From positions 1-54,123 of the forward strand of contig SHLT01000005.1 in assembly GCA_004282875.1 (NCBI GenBank): a DNA stretch of 54,123 nt, read 5' to 3'. The notes beneath the pieces were generated by a model. It ran no database searches. It was not told the DNA's origin and was given only the letters and a program-made list of their open reading frames with translations. This DNA comes from Chromatiales bacterium (GTDB lineage Bacteria; Pseudomonadota; Gammaproteobacteria; Steroidobacterales; Woeseiaceae). Position 1 is the stretch's first letter; each line of letters opens with the position of its first letter. The translations under genes were made by a program, and so were the position numbers. Below, in pieces: positions 19,281 to 28,655 of the stretch.

Positions 19281-20252
19281 ATGCGCAGGATATTGCTCAC
19301 GGCGATGTTCCTATTCGGCTCCCCGCTGCCGGCCGCGGCAGAGGCACCGATTTCCGATGCGTTTCCGCTTCGTAATCACAATCCTTTTCTGCAGGTCTAC
19401 GGATTACCCACGTTCCAGACACATGAACTCGTGGCCGAGGGAAGAACCGACGTCAGTCTGAGCTACGACGTTGCCAATGATGCTGATGACGCGGACCGTT
19501 TGGGCGAGCGGCTGATCATCGATGCCGAGAGCCAGGTACTGAATCTCTCGATCCGTCGCAGGTTTGGCGAACGATTCGAATTCGGCATTGATGTGCCGTG
19601 GGTGCGTCATTCGGGCGGGCGCATGGACAGCGTGATTTTTAACTTCCACGATCTCGTCGGCTTGCCCAATTCCAACCGTGACGGCCCGGATGATCAGTAC
19701 CGTCTCTTTTTTGAACAACAGGGTACCGTGCTGTTTGATACCGACGTGCCGACGTCAGGCATCTCGGACGTACAGGTTACCGCAGCCATGGACCTCGGCA
19801 AGGCAACGCTCCGAGCCGGCATCAAGCTGCCGACGGGCGACCCCGACAAGCTGACTGGCAGCGGCGCGGCCGATGTTTCCCTGGGACTCCATGGCGGGAG
19901 CGCGACATTACTGTTCAAGCGCGAGCTGGCGTACTCGGGGTTCCTCGGCGTCCTGGTACTCGGCGACGGCGATATCATGCCTTCCCTGCAGCGGAGTGCT
20001 GTGCCGTATGCGGGCGCTGCGCTCAGGTGGCAAGCGACGAGAAAGATAGCGCTGGCAACGCAGCTGTACGTCCAGGGACCTTACTTCGATGCCGAACTCG
20101 ACGAACTGGGCGGCAACACCTTCCAACTCTCATTCGGCGCAGATTTCCGTCTGCAGGGCTCGTTCTTGCGACTTGCCATCGTCGAGGACATCGCGGCGGC
20201 CGCTGCACCGGATTTCGCACTGCACCTGTCGTTCCGTAGTTTCGGCGGCTGA
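19281..20252 (+). CDS. DUF3187-type outer-membrane/periplasmic protein
   Basis: 323 residues with a cleavable signal peptide (ILLTAMFLFGSPLPAAAEA, about 1-21). The mature part begins PLRNHNPFLQVYGLP, a block typical of DUF3187 proteins. Alternating hydrophobic strands follow (VSLSYDVAN, RFEFGIDVPWVRHSGGRMDS, ATLRAGIKLPTGDP, AALRWQATRKIALATQLYVQ), ending in ALHLSFRSFGG. The C-terminal beta-strand pattern looks like an outer-membrane beta-barrel, but no terminal aromatic residue is seen. Function is unknown. It is followed 42 bp later by another exported protein, the M20 amidohydrolase. Confidence 0.75.
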   Translation: MRRILLTAMFLFGSPLPAAAEAPISDAFPLRNHNPFLQVYGLPTFQTHELVAEGRTDVSLSYDVANDADDADRLGERLIIDAESQVLNLSIRRRFGERFEFGIDVPWVRHSGGRMDSVIFNFHDLVGLPNSNRDGPDDQYRLFFEQQGTVLFDTDVPTSGISDVQVTAAMDLGKATLRAGIKLPTGDPDKLTGSGAADVSLGLHGGSATLLFKRELAYSGFLGVLVLGDGDIMPSLQRSAVPYAGAALRWQATRKIALATQLYVQGPYFDAELDELGGNTFQLSFGADFRLQGSFLRLAIVEDIAAAAAPDFALHLSFRSFGG

Positions 20253-20294
20253 TTTCCGGTTACACTCGGGCCCAGACATCTTCGAGGGGTCCTC

Positions 20295-21608
20295 ATGATC
20301 AAGCGCGCCACCTGCCTGCTGGCAGTCCTCTTTTCGTTGCCGGCCCTTGCCAGCGAACTCAGCGCAAGTATCCAGACGGATTATGACGAGCATCTCGGGG
20401 CGCTCTTCGATCACTTCCATCGCAACCCGGAATTGTCCACCGTTGAGACGGAAACGGCACGCCGCATGGCGCTTGAGCTCAGCCTGGCCGGTTTCGACGT
20501 CACCGAGGGCGTCGGCGGAACCGGTGTCGTGGCCATGATGGAGAATGGCGACGGCCCGCTGGTCATGATGCGCGCCGACATGGACGGCCTGCCGGTCGAG
20601 GAAAAGTCGGGCCTGGCGAATGCCTCTCGTGCCAGGCAAAAGGACCCGATCACGGGCAATGACGTGTTTGTCATGCATGCGTGTGGACACGATGTGCATA
20701 TTACGAGTCTTGTTGGCACGGCCCGACACATGGCGGCGCATCGGGATGAATGGACCGGTACGCTGATGCTGGTCGTCCAGCCTGCCGAAGAGCGTGTGCT
20801 GGGCGCCCGTGCCATGCGCGACGATGAAATCTGGGAGCGCTTTGGCAAGCCGGACTATGCGCTGGCGTTTCACGTCGCGTCATCGGGCACAGCGGGTGTC
20901 ATTAATGTCCAGGAAGGCAGTCCATACGCGGGCGCCGATACGGTCGACATTATCATTCACGGTGTTGGCGCCCATGGCGCGAGCCCGCACCGCGGCAAAG
21001 ATCCGATCGTCCTGGGCAGCCAGATCGTGCTCGCGTTACAGACCCTGGTCTCGCGCGAGTTGTCGCCCCGTGATCCGGGAGTTGTGACGGTCGGGTCGTT
21101 CCACTCCGGCACCAAGCACAACATTATTTCGGATCGCGCGCACCTGCAGCTCACCGTCCGTAACACCAGTGAAGCAACACGCCAGATACTGCTGGACGGT
21201 ATCGTGCGCATCGCTGAGAACATGGGGCGTGTCGCGGGCCTGCCTGAGGATAAGCTTCCCGAAGTCATCATCTCGAACGAGAGCGTGCCGCCCGTTGTCA
21301 ACGATGCGCCGCTGGTACGCCGCCTGCGCGCAGCCTGGATCGATGGCATGGGAGACGCCTCGGTCGTTGATATTCCGACCAAGGGCATGGGTGCCGAGGA
21401 CTTCCCGTTCTTTACGCAGGACCCGGAGATTTCGAGCGTGTATTGGGCCGTCGGTGGCACGCCGCAGGAGGACTTCGATGCGGAAGCCGCAGGTGGGCCG
21501 CCGGTCCCGAGTCATCATTCGCCGTTGTTCAAGATATCGCCCGAGCCGTCAGTGACAGCGGGCGTCGAGTCGACGGTGCTGGCGCTAAAAACGCTGATGC
21601 AGGAGTAG
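20295..21608 (+). CDS. Secreted M20-family amidohydrolase
   Basis: 437 residues with a signal peptide (ATCLLAVLFSLPALA, about 5-19). The body is an M20D/hippurate-hydrolase type metallohydrolase: RNPELSTVETETARRM, RADMDGLPVEEKSGL, the metal site HACGHDVHI, and LVVQPAEERVLGARAM. The dimerisation-domain histidines are in GVGAHGASPHRGKDPI, and GMGAEDFPFF comes near the end. Such enzymes remove N-acyl groups from amino acids or peptides; the export signal suggests periplasmic scavenging. The substrate cannot be deduced. It is convergent with xseB with a 6-bp gap. Confidence 0.88.
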   Translation: MIKRATCLLAVLFSLPALASELSASIQTDYDEHLGALFDHFHRNPELSTVETETARRMALELSLAGFDVTEGVGGTGVVAMMENGDGPLVMMRADMDGLPVEEKSGLANASRARQKDPITGNDVFVMHACGHDVHITSLVGTARHMAAHRDEWTGTLMLVVQPAEERVLGARAMRDDEIWERFGKPDYALAFHVASSGTAGVINVQEGSPYAGADTVDIIIHGVGAHGASPHRGKDPIVLGSQIVLALQTLVSRELSPRDPGVVTVGSFHSGTKHNIISDRAHLQLTVRNTSEATRQILLDGIVRIAENMGRVAGLPEDKLPEVIISNESVPPVVNDAPLVRRLRAAWIDGMGDASVVDIPTKGMGAEDFPFFTQDPEISSVYWAVGGTPQEDFDAEAAGGPPVPSHHSPLFKISPEPSVTAGVESTVLALKTLMQE

Positions 21609-21614
21609 GGCGCG

Positions 21615-21851
21615 TCAGTCGTCGTCGACTTCGAATTCCTCGAGATCTTCATTGCCCGCACTCTTGAGCAGTATCTCGACCTTTTGCTCAGCTTCGCGGA
21701 GTGCGGTCTGGCAGCCCCGGGTCAGCTTGATGCCTTCCTCGAATTTCTTCATGGCCTTCTCGAGCGGCAGGTCGCCGGACTCGAGTTCATCGACCAGTTC
21801 TTCGAGGTCGGCGAGTGATTTTTCGAGGTTGATTTTCTTAGGAGAGCTCAT
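21615..21851 (-). CDS. xseB: Exodeoxyribonuclease VII small subunit
   Basis: 78 residues, the characteristic short helical hairpin protein: LEKSLADLEELVDELESGDL, PLEKAMKKFEEGIKLTRGCQ and ALREAEQKVEILL, with an acidic tail. Several copies bind one XseA to form the single-strand-specific nuclease Exo VII. In many Gammaproteobacteria xseB precedes ispA and dxs; here it stands alone and faces the amidohydrolase gene, so the usual operon has been broken up. The start ATG at 21851 is preceded by a 175-bp region shared with the divergent rubrerythrin operon. Confidence 0.95.
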   Translation of the reverse strand: MSSPKKINLEKSLADLEELVDELESGDLPLEKAMKKFEEGIKLTRGCQTALREAEQKVEILLKSAGNEDLEEFEVDDD

Positions 21852-21929
21852 GATGGGTCCCGAAGTCGCGCTGCGTGCGTAAGCTACAGCGCGGCTCGTG
21901 GGAGGTCAACGCGTCAGGGACTCCCACAA

Positions 21930-21958
21930 TTGACATGTCGTGCCCGGATTCTTACAGT
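21930..21958 (+). promoter_or_regulatory. Sigma-70-like promoter for the rubrerythrin operon
   Basis: A consensus -35 TTGACA at 21930-21935, a 17-bp spacer and a -10 TACAGT at 21953-21958 (4 of 6 consensus bases). The expected transcription start is near 21965, giving a leader of about 60 nt before the ATG at 22027. This is a visual match only. Confidence 0.6.
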
Positions 21959-21968
21959 AACCCCTCGG

Positions 21969-21983
21969 TTAGAATGACTCTAA
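21969..21983. promoter_or_regulatory. Fur/PerR-like 7-1-7 box before rubrerythrin
   Basis: TTAGAATGACTCTAA is an inverted repeat of two 7-mers around one central base (TTAGAAT/G/ACTCTAA, 6 of 7 symmetric). This is the layout of PerR-type boxes. It lies just after the predicted transcription start, a good place for repression of a peroxide-defence operon. The TAGAAT inside it could alternatively be a -10 hexamer. Confidence 0.45.
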
Positions 21984-22026
21984 TACGCAATCCAGAGACC
22001 CTGGTACTCACTCGAGAGGAAGAAAA

Positions 22027-22446
22027 ATGTCCCTGAAAGGCAGCAAAACCGAAGGAAATTTGAAAGACGCATTTGCCGGTGAATCCCAGGCAAACCGCCG
22101 CTACCTGTATTTCGCAGCGAAAGCCGACGTCGAAGGTTACAACGATGTCGCCGCTGTATTTCGTTCCACGGCTGAAGGTGAGACGGGCCATGCGCATGGC
22201 CATCTCGAGTATCTGGAGGAGACCGGCGACCCGGCTACGGGCCTGCCGATCGGCTCGACTGCCGAGAACCTGGCCGCAGCGATTGCCGGTGAGACGCATG
22301 AGTACACCGACATGTATCCGGGTATGGCCAAGACTGCACGCGATGAGGATTTCGACGAGATTGCGGACTGGTTCGAGACGCTGGCCAAGGCCGAGCGTTC
22401 GCACGCCAACCGTTTCCAGAAAGCGCTGGATACTCTCGACGACTAA
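22027..22446 (+). CDS. Rubrerythrin-family diiron protein
   Basis: 139 residues, only the four-helix ferritin-like domain; the C-terminal rubredoxin domain of classical rubrerythrin is absent. Diiron ligands appear in [51 protein letters not shown] and [15 protein letters not shown]. Family members reduce hydrogen peroxide. Without its own rubredoxin centre it needs an external electron donor, and the Fe-S protein encoded next is the natural candidate. The start at 22027 follows a GAGGAAG Shine-Dalgarno sequence. It heads a three-gene unit with the Fe-S protein and the DUF3501 protein. Confidence 0.93.
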   Translation: MSLKGSKTEGNLKDAFAGESQANRRYLYFAAKADVEGYNDVAAVFRSTAEGETGHAHGHLEYLEETGDPATGLPIGSTAENLAAAIAGETHEYTDMYPGMAKTARDEDFDEIADWFETLAKAERSHANRFQKALDTLDD

Positions 22447-22457
22447 AACTTGCGGAG

Positions 22458-22479
22458 AGCCGGGTCGCAAGGCCCGGCT
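22458..22479 (+). other. Intra-operon RNA hairpin
   Basis: AGCCGGG (22458-22464) pairs with CCCGGCT (22473-22479) across an 8-nt loop, between the rubrerythrin stop and the Fe-S gene start. There is no U-tract, so it is more likely an mRNA-stability or partial attenuation element than a terminator. It could set rubrerythrin expression above that of the downstream genes. Confidence 0.4.
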
Positions 22480-22488
22480 TCCAGCCTC

Positions 22489-23826
22489 ATGAGCGAATCA
22501 CGACGCGAGGGTAGCCTCGAGGCGCCGACGCGCCATCCCCTGGACTGGCGTTCCGACGAATTCTACGACGACCAGTCCCTGTTCGATGAACTGGAACGGG
22601 TGTTCGACATCTGTCACGGCTGTCGCCGCTGTTTCAATCTGTGTCATTCCTTTCCAACCCTGTTCGACCTTGTCGATGAGTCCGACACGATGGAAGTGGA
22701 CGGTGTCGCCAAAGACGACTACTGGCAGGTCGTGGACCACTGTTACCTCTGTGACATGTGCTACATGACCAAGTGCCCGTACGTGCCTCCGCACGAGTGG
22801 AATGTGGATTTTCCGCACCTCATGTTGCGGGCCAAGGCGGCGCGCTTCAGGAAAGAGGGCGCATCCACACGCGATAAGATTCTTAGCGCAACCGACAAGG
22901 TCGGCAAGCTGGCAGGCATTCCCGTTGTCGTGAACGCCGTGAACGCGGTCAATCGAAGCAAATCGGGACGTAAGCTCCTCGAGAAAACGCTCGGCGTACA
23001 CAAGGATGCGCCGGTTCCCGAATACCATGCGAAGACCGCGCGCAAACGCCTGCAAGGACTTGGCGAAAACGGGGCTGTAGCAGGACAGGCCACGGCATCG
23101 ACGCACGGCAAGGTTGCGCTGTTTACGACCTGTTACTGCAATCGCAATCACCCGGGCGTCAACGAAGACCTCGTCGCGGTCTTTGAGCACAATGACATCG
23201 CCGTGCGGCTTGCCAGCAAGGAAGTTTGCTGCGGCATGCCCAAGCTCGAACTGGGTGACCTCGAAGCCGTTGCCAGGGCCAAGGAAACGAACATTCCCGC
23301 GCTGGCGAAGCTGGTCGATGAAGGTTGGGACATCGTGACGCCGATCCCCTCATGCACGCTGATGTTCAAGCAGGAACTCCCGCTCATGTTCCCCGACGAT
23401 GCTGATGTCATCAAGGTTCGTGATGCAATGTACGATCCGTTCGAGTACCTGATGCTGCGGCACAAGGATGGCAAGCTCAAGACGGAATTCGTGACGTCGC
23501 TGGGCAAGGTGACGTACCAGGTGCCTTGCCATCTGCGCGTGCAGAATATCGGCCTGAAAACCCGCGATGCGCTGCAACTGGTCCCGGACACGAGTCTCGA
23601 AGTCATCGAGCGCTGTTCGGGACATGACGGCACGTACGCGGTGAAGAAGGAGTTTCACGATATCTCGAAGAAGATCGCGCGCCCTGTGATTAATAAGCTC
23701 AAGAAGGGCGAGGCCGACCACTTTACCAGCGACTGCCCCATGGCCGCGGAGCAAATCGTGCAGGACCTCGACGATCATGACGCCAACAACCCAATGAGCC
23801 TGCTGCGTAAGGCATACGGAATCTGA
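22489..23826 (+). CDS. Heterodisulfide-reductase-related Fe-S oxidoreductase (GlpC-like)
   Basis: 445 residues from the ATG at 22489. Two cysteine clusters near the N-terminus, CHGCRRCFNLCHSFP and CYLCDMCYMTKCPY, should bind two [4Fe-4S] centres. The C-terminal half has the two cysteine-rich CCG-type segments of HdrB/GlpC proteins, seen as TTCYCNRNHPG with KEVCCGMPKLELGD, and YQVPCHLRVQNIG with RCSGHDGTYA. It is probably a soluble or membrane-associated electron-transfer protein. Its fixed neighbours, rubrerythrin upstream and the DUF3501 gene overlapping by one codon position downstream, suggest that it delivers electrons to the diiron peroxidase. Confidence 0.88.
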   Translation: MSESRREGSLEAPTRHPLDWRSDEFYDDQSLFDELERVFDICHGCRRCFNLCHSFPTLFDLVDESDTMEVDGVAKDDYWQVVDHCYLCDMCYMTKCPYVPPHEWNVDFPHLMLRAKAARFRKEGASTRDKILSATDKVGKLAGIPVVVNAVNAVNRSKSGRKLLEKTLGVHKDAPVPEYHAKTARKRLQGLGENGAVAGQATASTHGKVALFTTCYCNRNHPGVNEDLVAVFEHNDIAVRLASKEVCCGMPKLELGDLEAVARAKETNIPALAKLVDEGWDIVTPIPSCTLMFKQELPLMFPDDADVIKVRDAMYDPFEYLMLRHKDGKLKTEFVTSLGKVTYQVPCHLRVQNIGLKTRDALQLVPDTSLEVIERCSGHDGTYAVKKEFHDISKKIARPVINKLKKGEADHFTSDCPMAAEQIVQDLDDHDANNPMSLLRKAYGI

Positions 23827-24410
23827 TGCAAAAATTATCCCGGGAAGACCTTTTCAGCCTCGAGAAATATGCCGAGGCACGTTCGGCGTTTCGCGAGAAA
23901 GTGCTGGAGCACAAGAAGAATCGCCGCCTCAGTCTTGGTACCAATGCGGCCCTTTATTTCGAGGACCGCCTGACCATGCAATACCAGGTACAGGAGATGC
24001 TGCGCATCGAGAAGATCTTCGAGGCGGACGGTATCGAGGAAGAGCTTGACGCGTACAACCCATTGATCCCGGACGGCAGCAACTGGAAAGCGACCTTCAT
24101 GGTCGAATTCCCCGACGTCGAAGAGCGTCAGCAGATGCTGACTCAGCTCGTCGGAATTGAGGATCGCGTGTATATGCACGTTGCGGATTTTGATCGCGTT
24201 TACGCCATCGCTGACGAGGACCTCGAGCGTGCCGACGAAGAAAAGACGTCGGCTGTGCACTTTATGCGCTTTGAACTGCCGCCCGAGCAGGCAGCCGCGT
24301 TGAAGAACGGCGCGGCGCTGGGTGCAGGAATCGATCACGATAACTATCGTGTGGAAATCTCACCCATTCCCGCGAATATCCGCGATTCCCTCGTCAACGA
24401 TCTCGATTAA
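23826..24410 (+). CDS. DUF3501 family protein
   Basis: 194 residues; the stop of the Fe-S gene overlaps the ATG (TGATG at 23824-23828). It matches DUF3501 in length and in conserved blocks: SREDLFSLEKYAEAR, FREKVLEHKKNRRLSLG, LYFEDRLTMQYQVQEMLR and EDRVYMHVADFDRVYAIADED. There is no signal peptide or cysteine cluster. The function is not established. It recurs as the third gene of rubrerythrin/Fe-S protein/DUF3501 units in Proteobacteria, so a role in the same peroxide-related redox system is a context inference. Confidence 0.88.
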   Translation: MQKLSREDLFSLEKYAEARSAFREKVLEHKKNRRLSLGTNAALYFEDRLTMQYQVQEMLRIEKIFEADGIEEELDAYNPLIPDGSNWKATFMVEFPDVEERQQMLTQLVGIEDRVYMHVADFDRVYAIADEDLERADEEKTSAVHFMRFELPPEQAAALKNGAALGAGIDHDNYRVEISPIPANIRDSLVNDLD

Positions 24411-24464
24411 CGCTAGAATTCCGCCGGGCACTCTCTGGCAACCTACAATCTTGCGTTCTAATCG

Positions 24465-26351
24465 ATGACTAAACGTTACGATGCTGCGGACATCGAAGTC
24501 CTCAGCGGACTCGAGCCTGTCCGGCGCAGACCGGGCATGTACACCGACACCACGCGGCCGAATCACCTGGCCCACGAGGTCGTCGACAACTCCGTTGATG
24601 AAGCGCTTGCGGGGCACTGCAAGAGGATCGACGTCACGATCTACAAGGATGGTTCGCTGGAGGTCAGCGACGACGGCCGCGGCATGCCCGTCGACAAGCA
24701 CCCGAAAGAAAAGATCCCGGGCGTCGAGCTGATCCTCACGCGCCTGCATGCAGGCGGCAAGTTCTCGAACGAGAACTACCAGTATTCTGGCGGCCTGCAC
24801 GGGGTTGGTGTCTCGGTCGTCAATGCGTTGTCGAAGAACCTAGAGGTGTGGATTCGCCGCGGCGGCAAGGAATACAACATGTCCTTCGCCGGCGGCAAGA
24901 AGCGCGGCAAGCTCGAAGTCGTTGGTAAGGTTGGCAAAGCCAATACCGGGACGACGATCCGCTTCTGGCCCGACGAGCAGTATTTCGATACGACGAAGAT
25001 ATCCGTCAAGAGCCTGAAACATGCGCTCAAGGCCAAGGCCGTTCTCTGTCCCGGTCTGAAAGTCAGCCTGAAGGTCGAAAAGCCCAAGGAAAAGATCGAG
25101 TGGCAGTACGAGGGCGGGCTTGAGCAGTACCTGCTCGAAGAAATTGGCGGCACGGAGACGCTGCCGGCCGAGCCGTTTTCGGGCAGCCTGAAGGGCAACA
25201 ACGAAGCCGTCGACTGGGCGCTCGTCTGGACGACCGACGGCGGCCCGTCGGTGACCGAGAGCTACGTGAACCTGATTCCGACGCCACAGGGTGGCACCCA
25301 CGTGAACGGCCTGCGCACCGGGTTGACGAATTCGCTGCGCGAATTCTGCGATTTCCGGAACCTACTGCCTCGCGGCGTGGCGATCGCGCCAGAGGATGTC
25401 TGGGACGGACTCAGTTTCGTGCTGAGCACCAAGCTCGAAGACCCGCAATTCTCGGGGCAGACCAAGGAGCGGCTGTCGTCGCGCGAATCGGCCGCCTTTG
25501 TCGCCGGCGTCATCAAGGATAATTTTTCACTATGGTTGAATCAGCATCCGGAAACCGGTGACCTGATTGCACAGTTGGCGATCACCAAGGCACAAAAGCG
25601 CCTGAAGTCCGCCAAGAAGGTCGTCCGCAAGAAGATCGTGTCGGGCCCTGCGCTGCCGGGCAAGCTGGCCGACTGCACGTCCCAGGAGCCCGAGCTTTGC
25701 GAGCTGTTTCTCGTCGAGGGTGACTCGGCCGGTGGTTCGGCCAAGCAGGCGCGTGACCGCAATACGCAGGCAATCATGCCGCTGCGCGGCAAGATCCTGA
25801 ACACCTGGGAAGTCGATACGGCCGAGATTTTGGCGTCGGCGGAAGTACACGACATCTCGGTTGCGCTGGGTGTCGATCCCGGCTCCGACGACATCAGTGG
25901 TCTTCGCTATCACAAGATCTGCATCCTTGCGGATGCCGATTCGGACGGTCTCCACATTGCGACCCTGCTGTGCGCGCTGTTCCTGCGCCACTTCCGCGAA
26001 CTGATTCTCGCGGGACACGTCTACGTTGCAATGCCGCCGCTGTACCGCATCGACGTTGGTAAGGAAGTGTCGTACGCGCTCGATGAGGGTGAACGCAAGG
26101 GCATTCTCGATCGTATCGAGGCCGAGAAGAAGAAGGGCAAGGTCACAGTGACGCGCTTCAAGGGCCTCGGCGAAATGGACCCCGAGCAGCTGCGCGAGAC
26201 GACGATGAATCGCGACACGCGTCGCCTCGTACAACTCACAATCAGCGGGCGCGACAAGACCGACCAGCTCATGGACATGCTGCTCGCCAAGAAACGTTCC
26301 AAGGACCGCCGCACCTGGCTCGAAACCAAGGGCAACCTGGCGGAGGTATGA
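24465..26351 (+). CDS. parE: DNA topoisomerase IV subunit B
   Basis: 628 residues, the ParE length, and without the long insertion of gammaproteobacterial GyrB. The GHKL ATPase region shows [24 protein letters not shown] and [17 protein letters not shown]. The transducer and TOPRIM domains follow with [32 protein letters not shown] and [15 protein letters not shown]. With ParC it decatenates daughter chromosomes. The gap to parC is one base plus a GGAGG Shine-Dalgarno sequence at 26342-26346, so the two subunits are made from one message. Confidence 0.97.
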   Translation: MTKRYDAADIEVLSGLEPVRRRPGMYTDTTRPNHLAHEVVDNSVDEALAGHCKRIDVTIYKDGSLEVSDDGRGMPVDKHPKEKIPGVELILTRLHAGGKFSNENYQYSGGLHGVGVSVVNALSKNLEVWIRRGGKEYNMSFAGGKKRGKLEVVGKVGKANTGTTIRFWPDEQYFDTTKISVKSLKHALKAKAVLCPGLKVSLKVEKPKEKIEWQYEGGLEQYLLEEIGGTETLPAEPFSGSLKGNNEAVDWALVWTTDGGPSVTESYVNLIPTPQGGTHVNGLRTGLTNSLREFCDFRNLLPRGVAIAPEDVWDGLSFVLSTKLEDPQFSGQTKERLSSRESAAFVAGVIKDNFSLWLNQHPETGDLIAQLAITKAQKRLKSAKKVVRKKIVSGPALPGKLADCTSQEPELCELFLVEGDSAGGSAKQARDRNTQAIMPLRGKILNTWEVDTAEILASAEVHDISVALGVDPGSDDISGLRYHKICILADADSDGLHIATLLCALFLRHFRELILAGHVYVAMPPLYRIDVGKEVSYALDEGERKGILDRIEAEKKKGKVTVTRFKGLGEMDPEQLRETTMNRDTRRLVQLTISGRDKTDQLMDMLLAKKRSKDRRTWLETKGNLAEV

Positions 26352-26352
26352 G

Positions 26353-28602
26353 ATGACAACGATGCAGAATTCCCTGAACCTCGAAGGCGTCGAGCAACAG
26401 CCGCTCAAGGAATACACCGAGCGCGCGTACCTCGATTACTCGATGTACGTCATCCTCGACCGCGCGCTGCCGCAGATTGGCGACGGCCTGAAACCCGTAC
26501 AGCGCCGCATCATTTACGCAATGAGCGAGCTTGGGCTCTCCGCCTCGTCGAAGCCGAAGAAATCGGCGCGTACCGTCGGCGATGTCATCGGCAAGTTTCA
26601 CCCGCATGGTGATTCGGCCTGTTACGAAGCCATGGTCCTCATGGCGCAGGGGTTCTCGTACCGCTATCCGATCGTCATCGGCCAGGGCAACTGGGGCTCG
26701 ACCGACGACCCCAAGTCTTTCGCTGCAATGCGCTACACCGAATCGCGCCTCGCGCCGTACGCCAAGAGCCTGCTGCAGGAACTGGGGCAGGGGACGGTCG
26801 ACTGGACGCCCAACTTCGACGGGACGCTCAAGGAGCCCGTCGTATTGCCGGCGCGCCTGCCCAACCTGCTGCTGAACGGCACGACGGGCATCGCGGTCGG
26901 CATGTCGACCGATGTGCCGCCGCACAACCTCAATGAAGTCACGAGTGCACTGGTGCACCTGATCGACAATCCGAAGGCAACCGTCGCTCAGCTCATGAAG
27001 CACATCAAGGGGCCGGACTTTCCAACCGGTGGGGAACTGGTATCGCCCCGGGACGACATTCGCGAGATCTACGCCACCGGTAACGGTACGTTGCGGCTGC
27101 GCGCCTCGTACAAGATGGAAGGCACCGACATCGTGATCACGTCGCTGCCGCACCAGATCTCGGGAGCCAAGATCCAGGAGCAAATTGCTGCGCAGATGCG
27201 CGCGAAGAAATTGCCCCAGGTTGACGACCTGCGTGATGAGTCGGACCATGAAGACCCGACGCGCATCGTCATTAGCAAGAAGCGTGGCGTGGATGTCGAG
27301 CAGCTGATGTCGCACCTGTTCTCCACGACCTCGCTCGAGCGCACGCTGCGCGTCAATATGAACATCATCGGTCTTGACGGACGGCCGCGCATGTTCGACC
27401 TGGTCGGGCTGCTCAAGGAGTGGCTGACGTTCCGAAAGGAGACGGTAAAGAACCGGCTCGGTCATCGCCTGCAAATCGTCAACGACCGCCTGCACATCCT
27501 GGATGGTTTGCTCGTCGCCTACCTGAATATCGACGAGGTCATTGCGATCATCAGGGAAGAAGACGAGCCCAAGCCCGTTCTCATGAAACGCTTCAAACTC
27601 TCGGACGTCCAGGCCGAAGCGATCCTCAATCTTCGTCTGCGCAACCTGGCCAAGCTCGAAGAGTTCAAGATCAAGGGCGAACAGGACGAGCTGCAGCAAG
27701 AGCGAGACCTGCTCGAGAAGACGCTCAAGAGCGCGGCGCGGCTGAAGACCCTGATCAAGAAAGAGATCCTGGAAGACGCGGAAGCGTATGGCGACGACCG
27801 GCGCACCGAGATCGTGGAACGCGAAGCGGCACAGGCCCTCGACGAGACGCAACTCGTTGCAAGCGAACCGGTTACCGTCGTCCTGTCGCAGGCAGGCTAC
27901 GCCCGCGCGGCGAAGGGCCACGAGATCGACCCGGCGACCCTGAATTACCGCTCAGGGGATAGCTTCCTGGCATCGGCGCAGGGTCGCAGCAACCAGCTGG
28001 CGATGTTCGTCGACAGTACCGGCCGCGTCTACAGCGTCATGGCAGGGACCCTGCCGTCGGCGCGAGGGCAGGGCGAGCCGCTGTCGAGCCGCTTCAAGCC
28101 GCCCGACGGCGCCGCATTCTGTGGAGCCATGATCGGCGACAATGACCAGAAATACCTGCTGGCGAGCGACGCGGGCTACGGTTTTATCGCGACACTGAGC
28201 GATCTCGTCTCACGCAACAAGGCGGGCAAAGCCGTCCTGCGCGTGCCGTCAGGCGGCAAAGCCGTGGTGCCGATGCCCGTGCCAAAGAACAAGGAATGCC
28301 TGATCGCTGCGGTGAGTTCGATTGGACGCCTGTTGTTGTTCGAGATGGAAGAATTACCCGAGCTTGCCAAAGGCAAGGGCAATAAGCTGATCAACATCCC
28401 CGGTCCGAAGTACAAGAGTGGCGAAGAGAAAATGGTTGCCGCTGCGGTGGTGCCGGAGGACGGCCACCTCGAGGTCTACACCGGAACGAGAAAGATGACG
28501 ATCAAATGGAACGACCTCGATGACTATTACGGTGATCGGGCGTTGCGCGGAGCGCTGCTTCCCAAGGGTTGGCGCAAAGTCGAGCGGCTGGCCGGCGCCT
28601 AA
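26353..28602 (+). CDS. parC: DNA topoisomerase IV subunit A
   Basis: 749 residues. The winged-helix breakage domain has the active-site tyrosine in [10 protein letters not shown] (Tyr128). The quinolone-resistance region reads [12 protein letters not shown] with the wild-type serine and glutamate. It is followed by the tower and coiled coil ([20 protein letters not shown]) and a C-terminal domain with degenerate beta-pinwheel blades. It pairs with ParE immediately upstream. A hairpin at 28609-28631 lies just past the stop and separates it from the convergent FimV-like gene. Confidence 0.97.
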   Translation: MTTMQNSLNLEGVEQQPLKEYTERAYLDYSMYVILDRALPQIGDGLKPVQRRIIYAMSELGLSASSKPKKSARTVGDVIGKFHPHGDSACYEAMVLMAQGFSYRYPIVIGQGNWGSTDDPKSFAAMRYTESRLAPYAKSLLQELGQGTVDWTPNFDGTLKEPVVLPARLPNLLLNGTTGIAVGMSTDVPPHNLNEVTSALVHLIDNPKATVAQLMKHIKGPDFPTGGELVSPRDDIREIYATGNGTLRLRASYKMEGTDIVITSLPHQISGAKIQEQIAAQMRAKKLPQVDDLRDESDHEDPTRIVISKKRGVDVEQLMSHLFSTTSLERTLRVNMNIIGLDGRPRMFDLVGLLKEWLTFRKETVKNRLGHRLQIVNDRLHILDGLLVAYLNIDEVIAIIREEDEPKPVLMKRFKLSDVQAEAILNLRLRNLAKLEEFKIKGEQDELQQERDLLEKTLKSAARLKTLIKKEILEDAEAYGDDRRTEIVEREAAQALDETQLVASEPVTVVLSQAGYARAAKGHEIDPATLNYRSGDSFLASAQGRSNQLAMFVDSTGRVYSVMAGTLPSARGQGEPLSSRFKPPDGAAFCGAMIGDNDQKYLLASDAGYGFIATLSDLVSRNKAGKAVLRVPSGGKAVVPMPVPKNKECLIAAVSSIGRLLLFEMEELPELAKGKGNKLINIPGPKYKSGEEKMVAAAVVPEDGHLEVYTGTRKMTIKWNDLDDYYGDRALRGALLPKGWRKVERLAGA

Positions 28603-28608
28603 CGAAAA

Positions 28609-28631
28609 GACCCCGGTACTGAGCCGGGGTC
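28609..28631 (-). terminator. Rho-independent terminator for the FimV-like gene
   Basis: GACCCCGG (28609-28616) and CCGGGGTC (28624-28631) form a perfect 8-bp stem with a 7-nt loop. On the minus strand the stem is followed by TTTT (complement of AAAA at 28605-28608), so it terminates the minus-strand FimV-like gene that ends at 28656. On the plus strand it lies 6 bp after the parC stop and may also slow parC transcripts, but with a weak T-tract. Confidence 0.7.
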
Positions 28632-28655
28632 ATTAGATTCGAGCTGGCAGGGCGC

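Noticed and set aside
26269-27921. A 550-codon minus-strand open frame opposite parC
   Set aside because: Complete overlap with a certain gene, no family resemblance, same codon-bias shadow effect.
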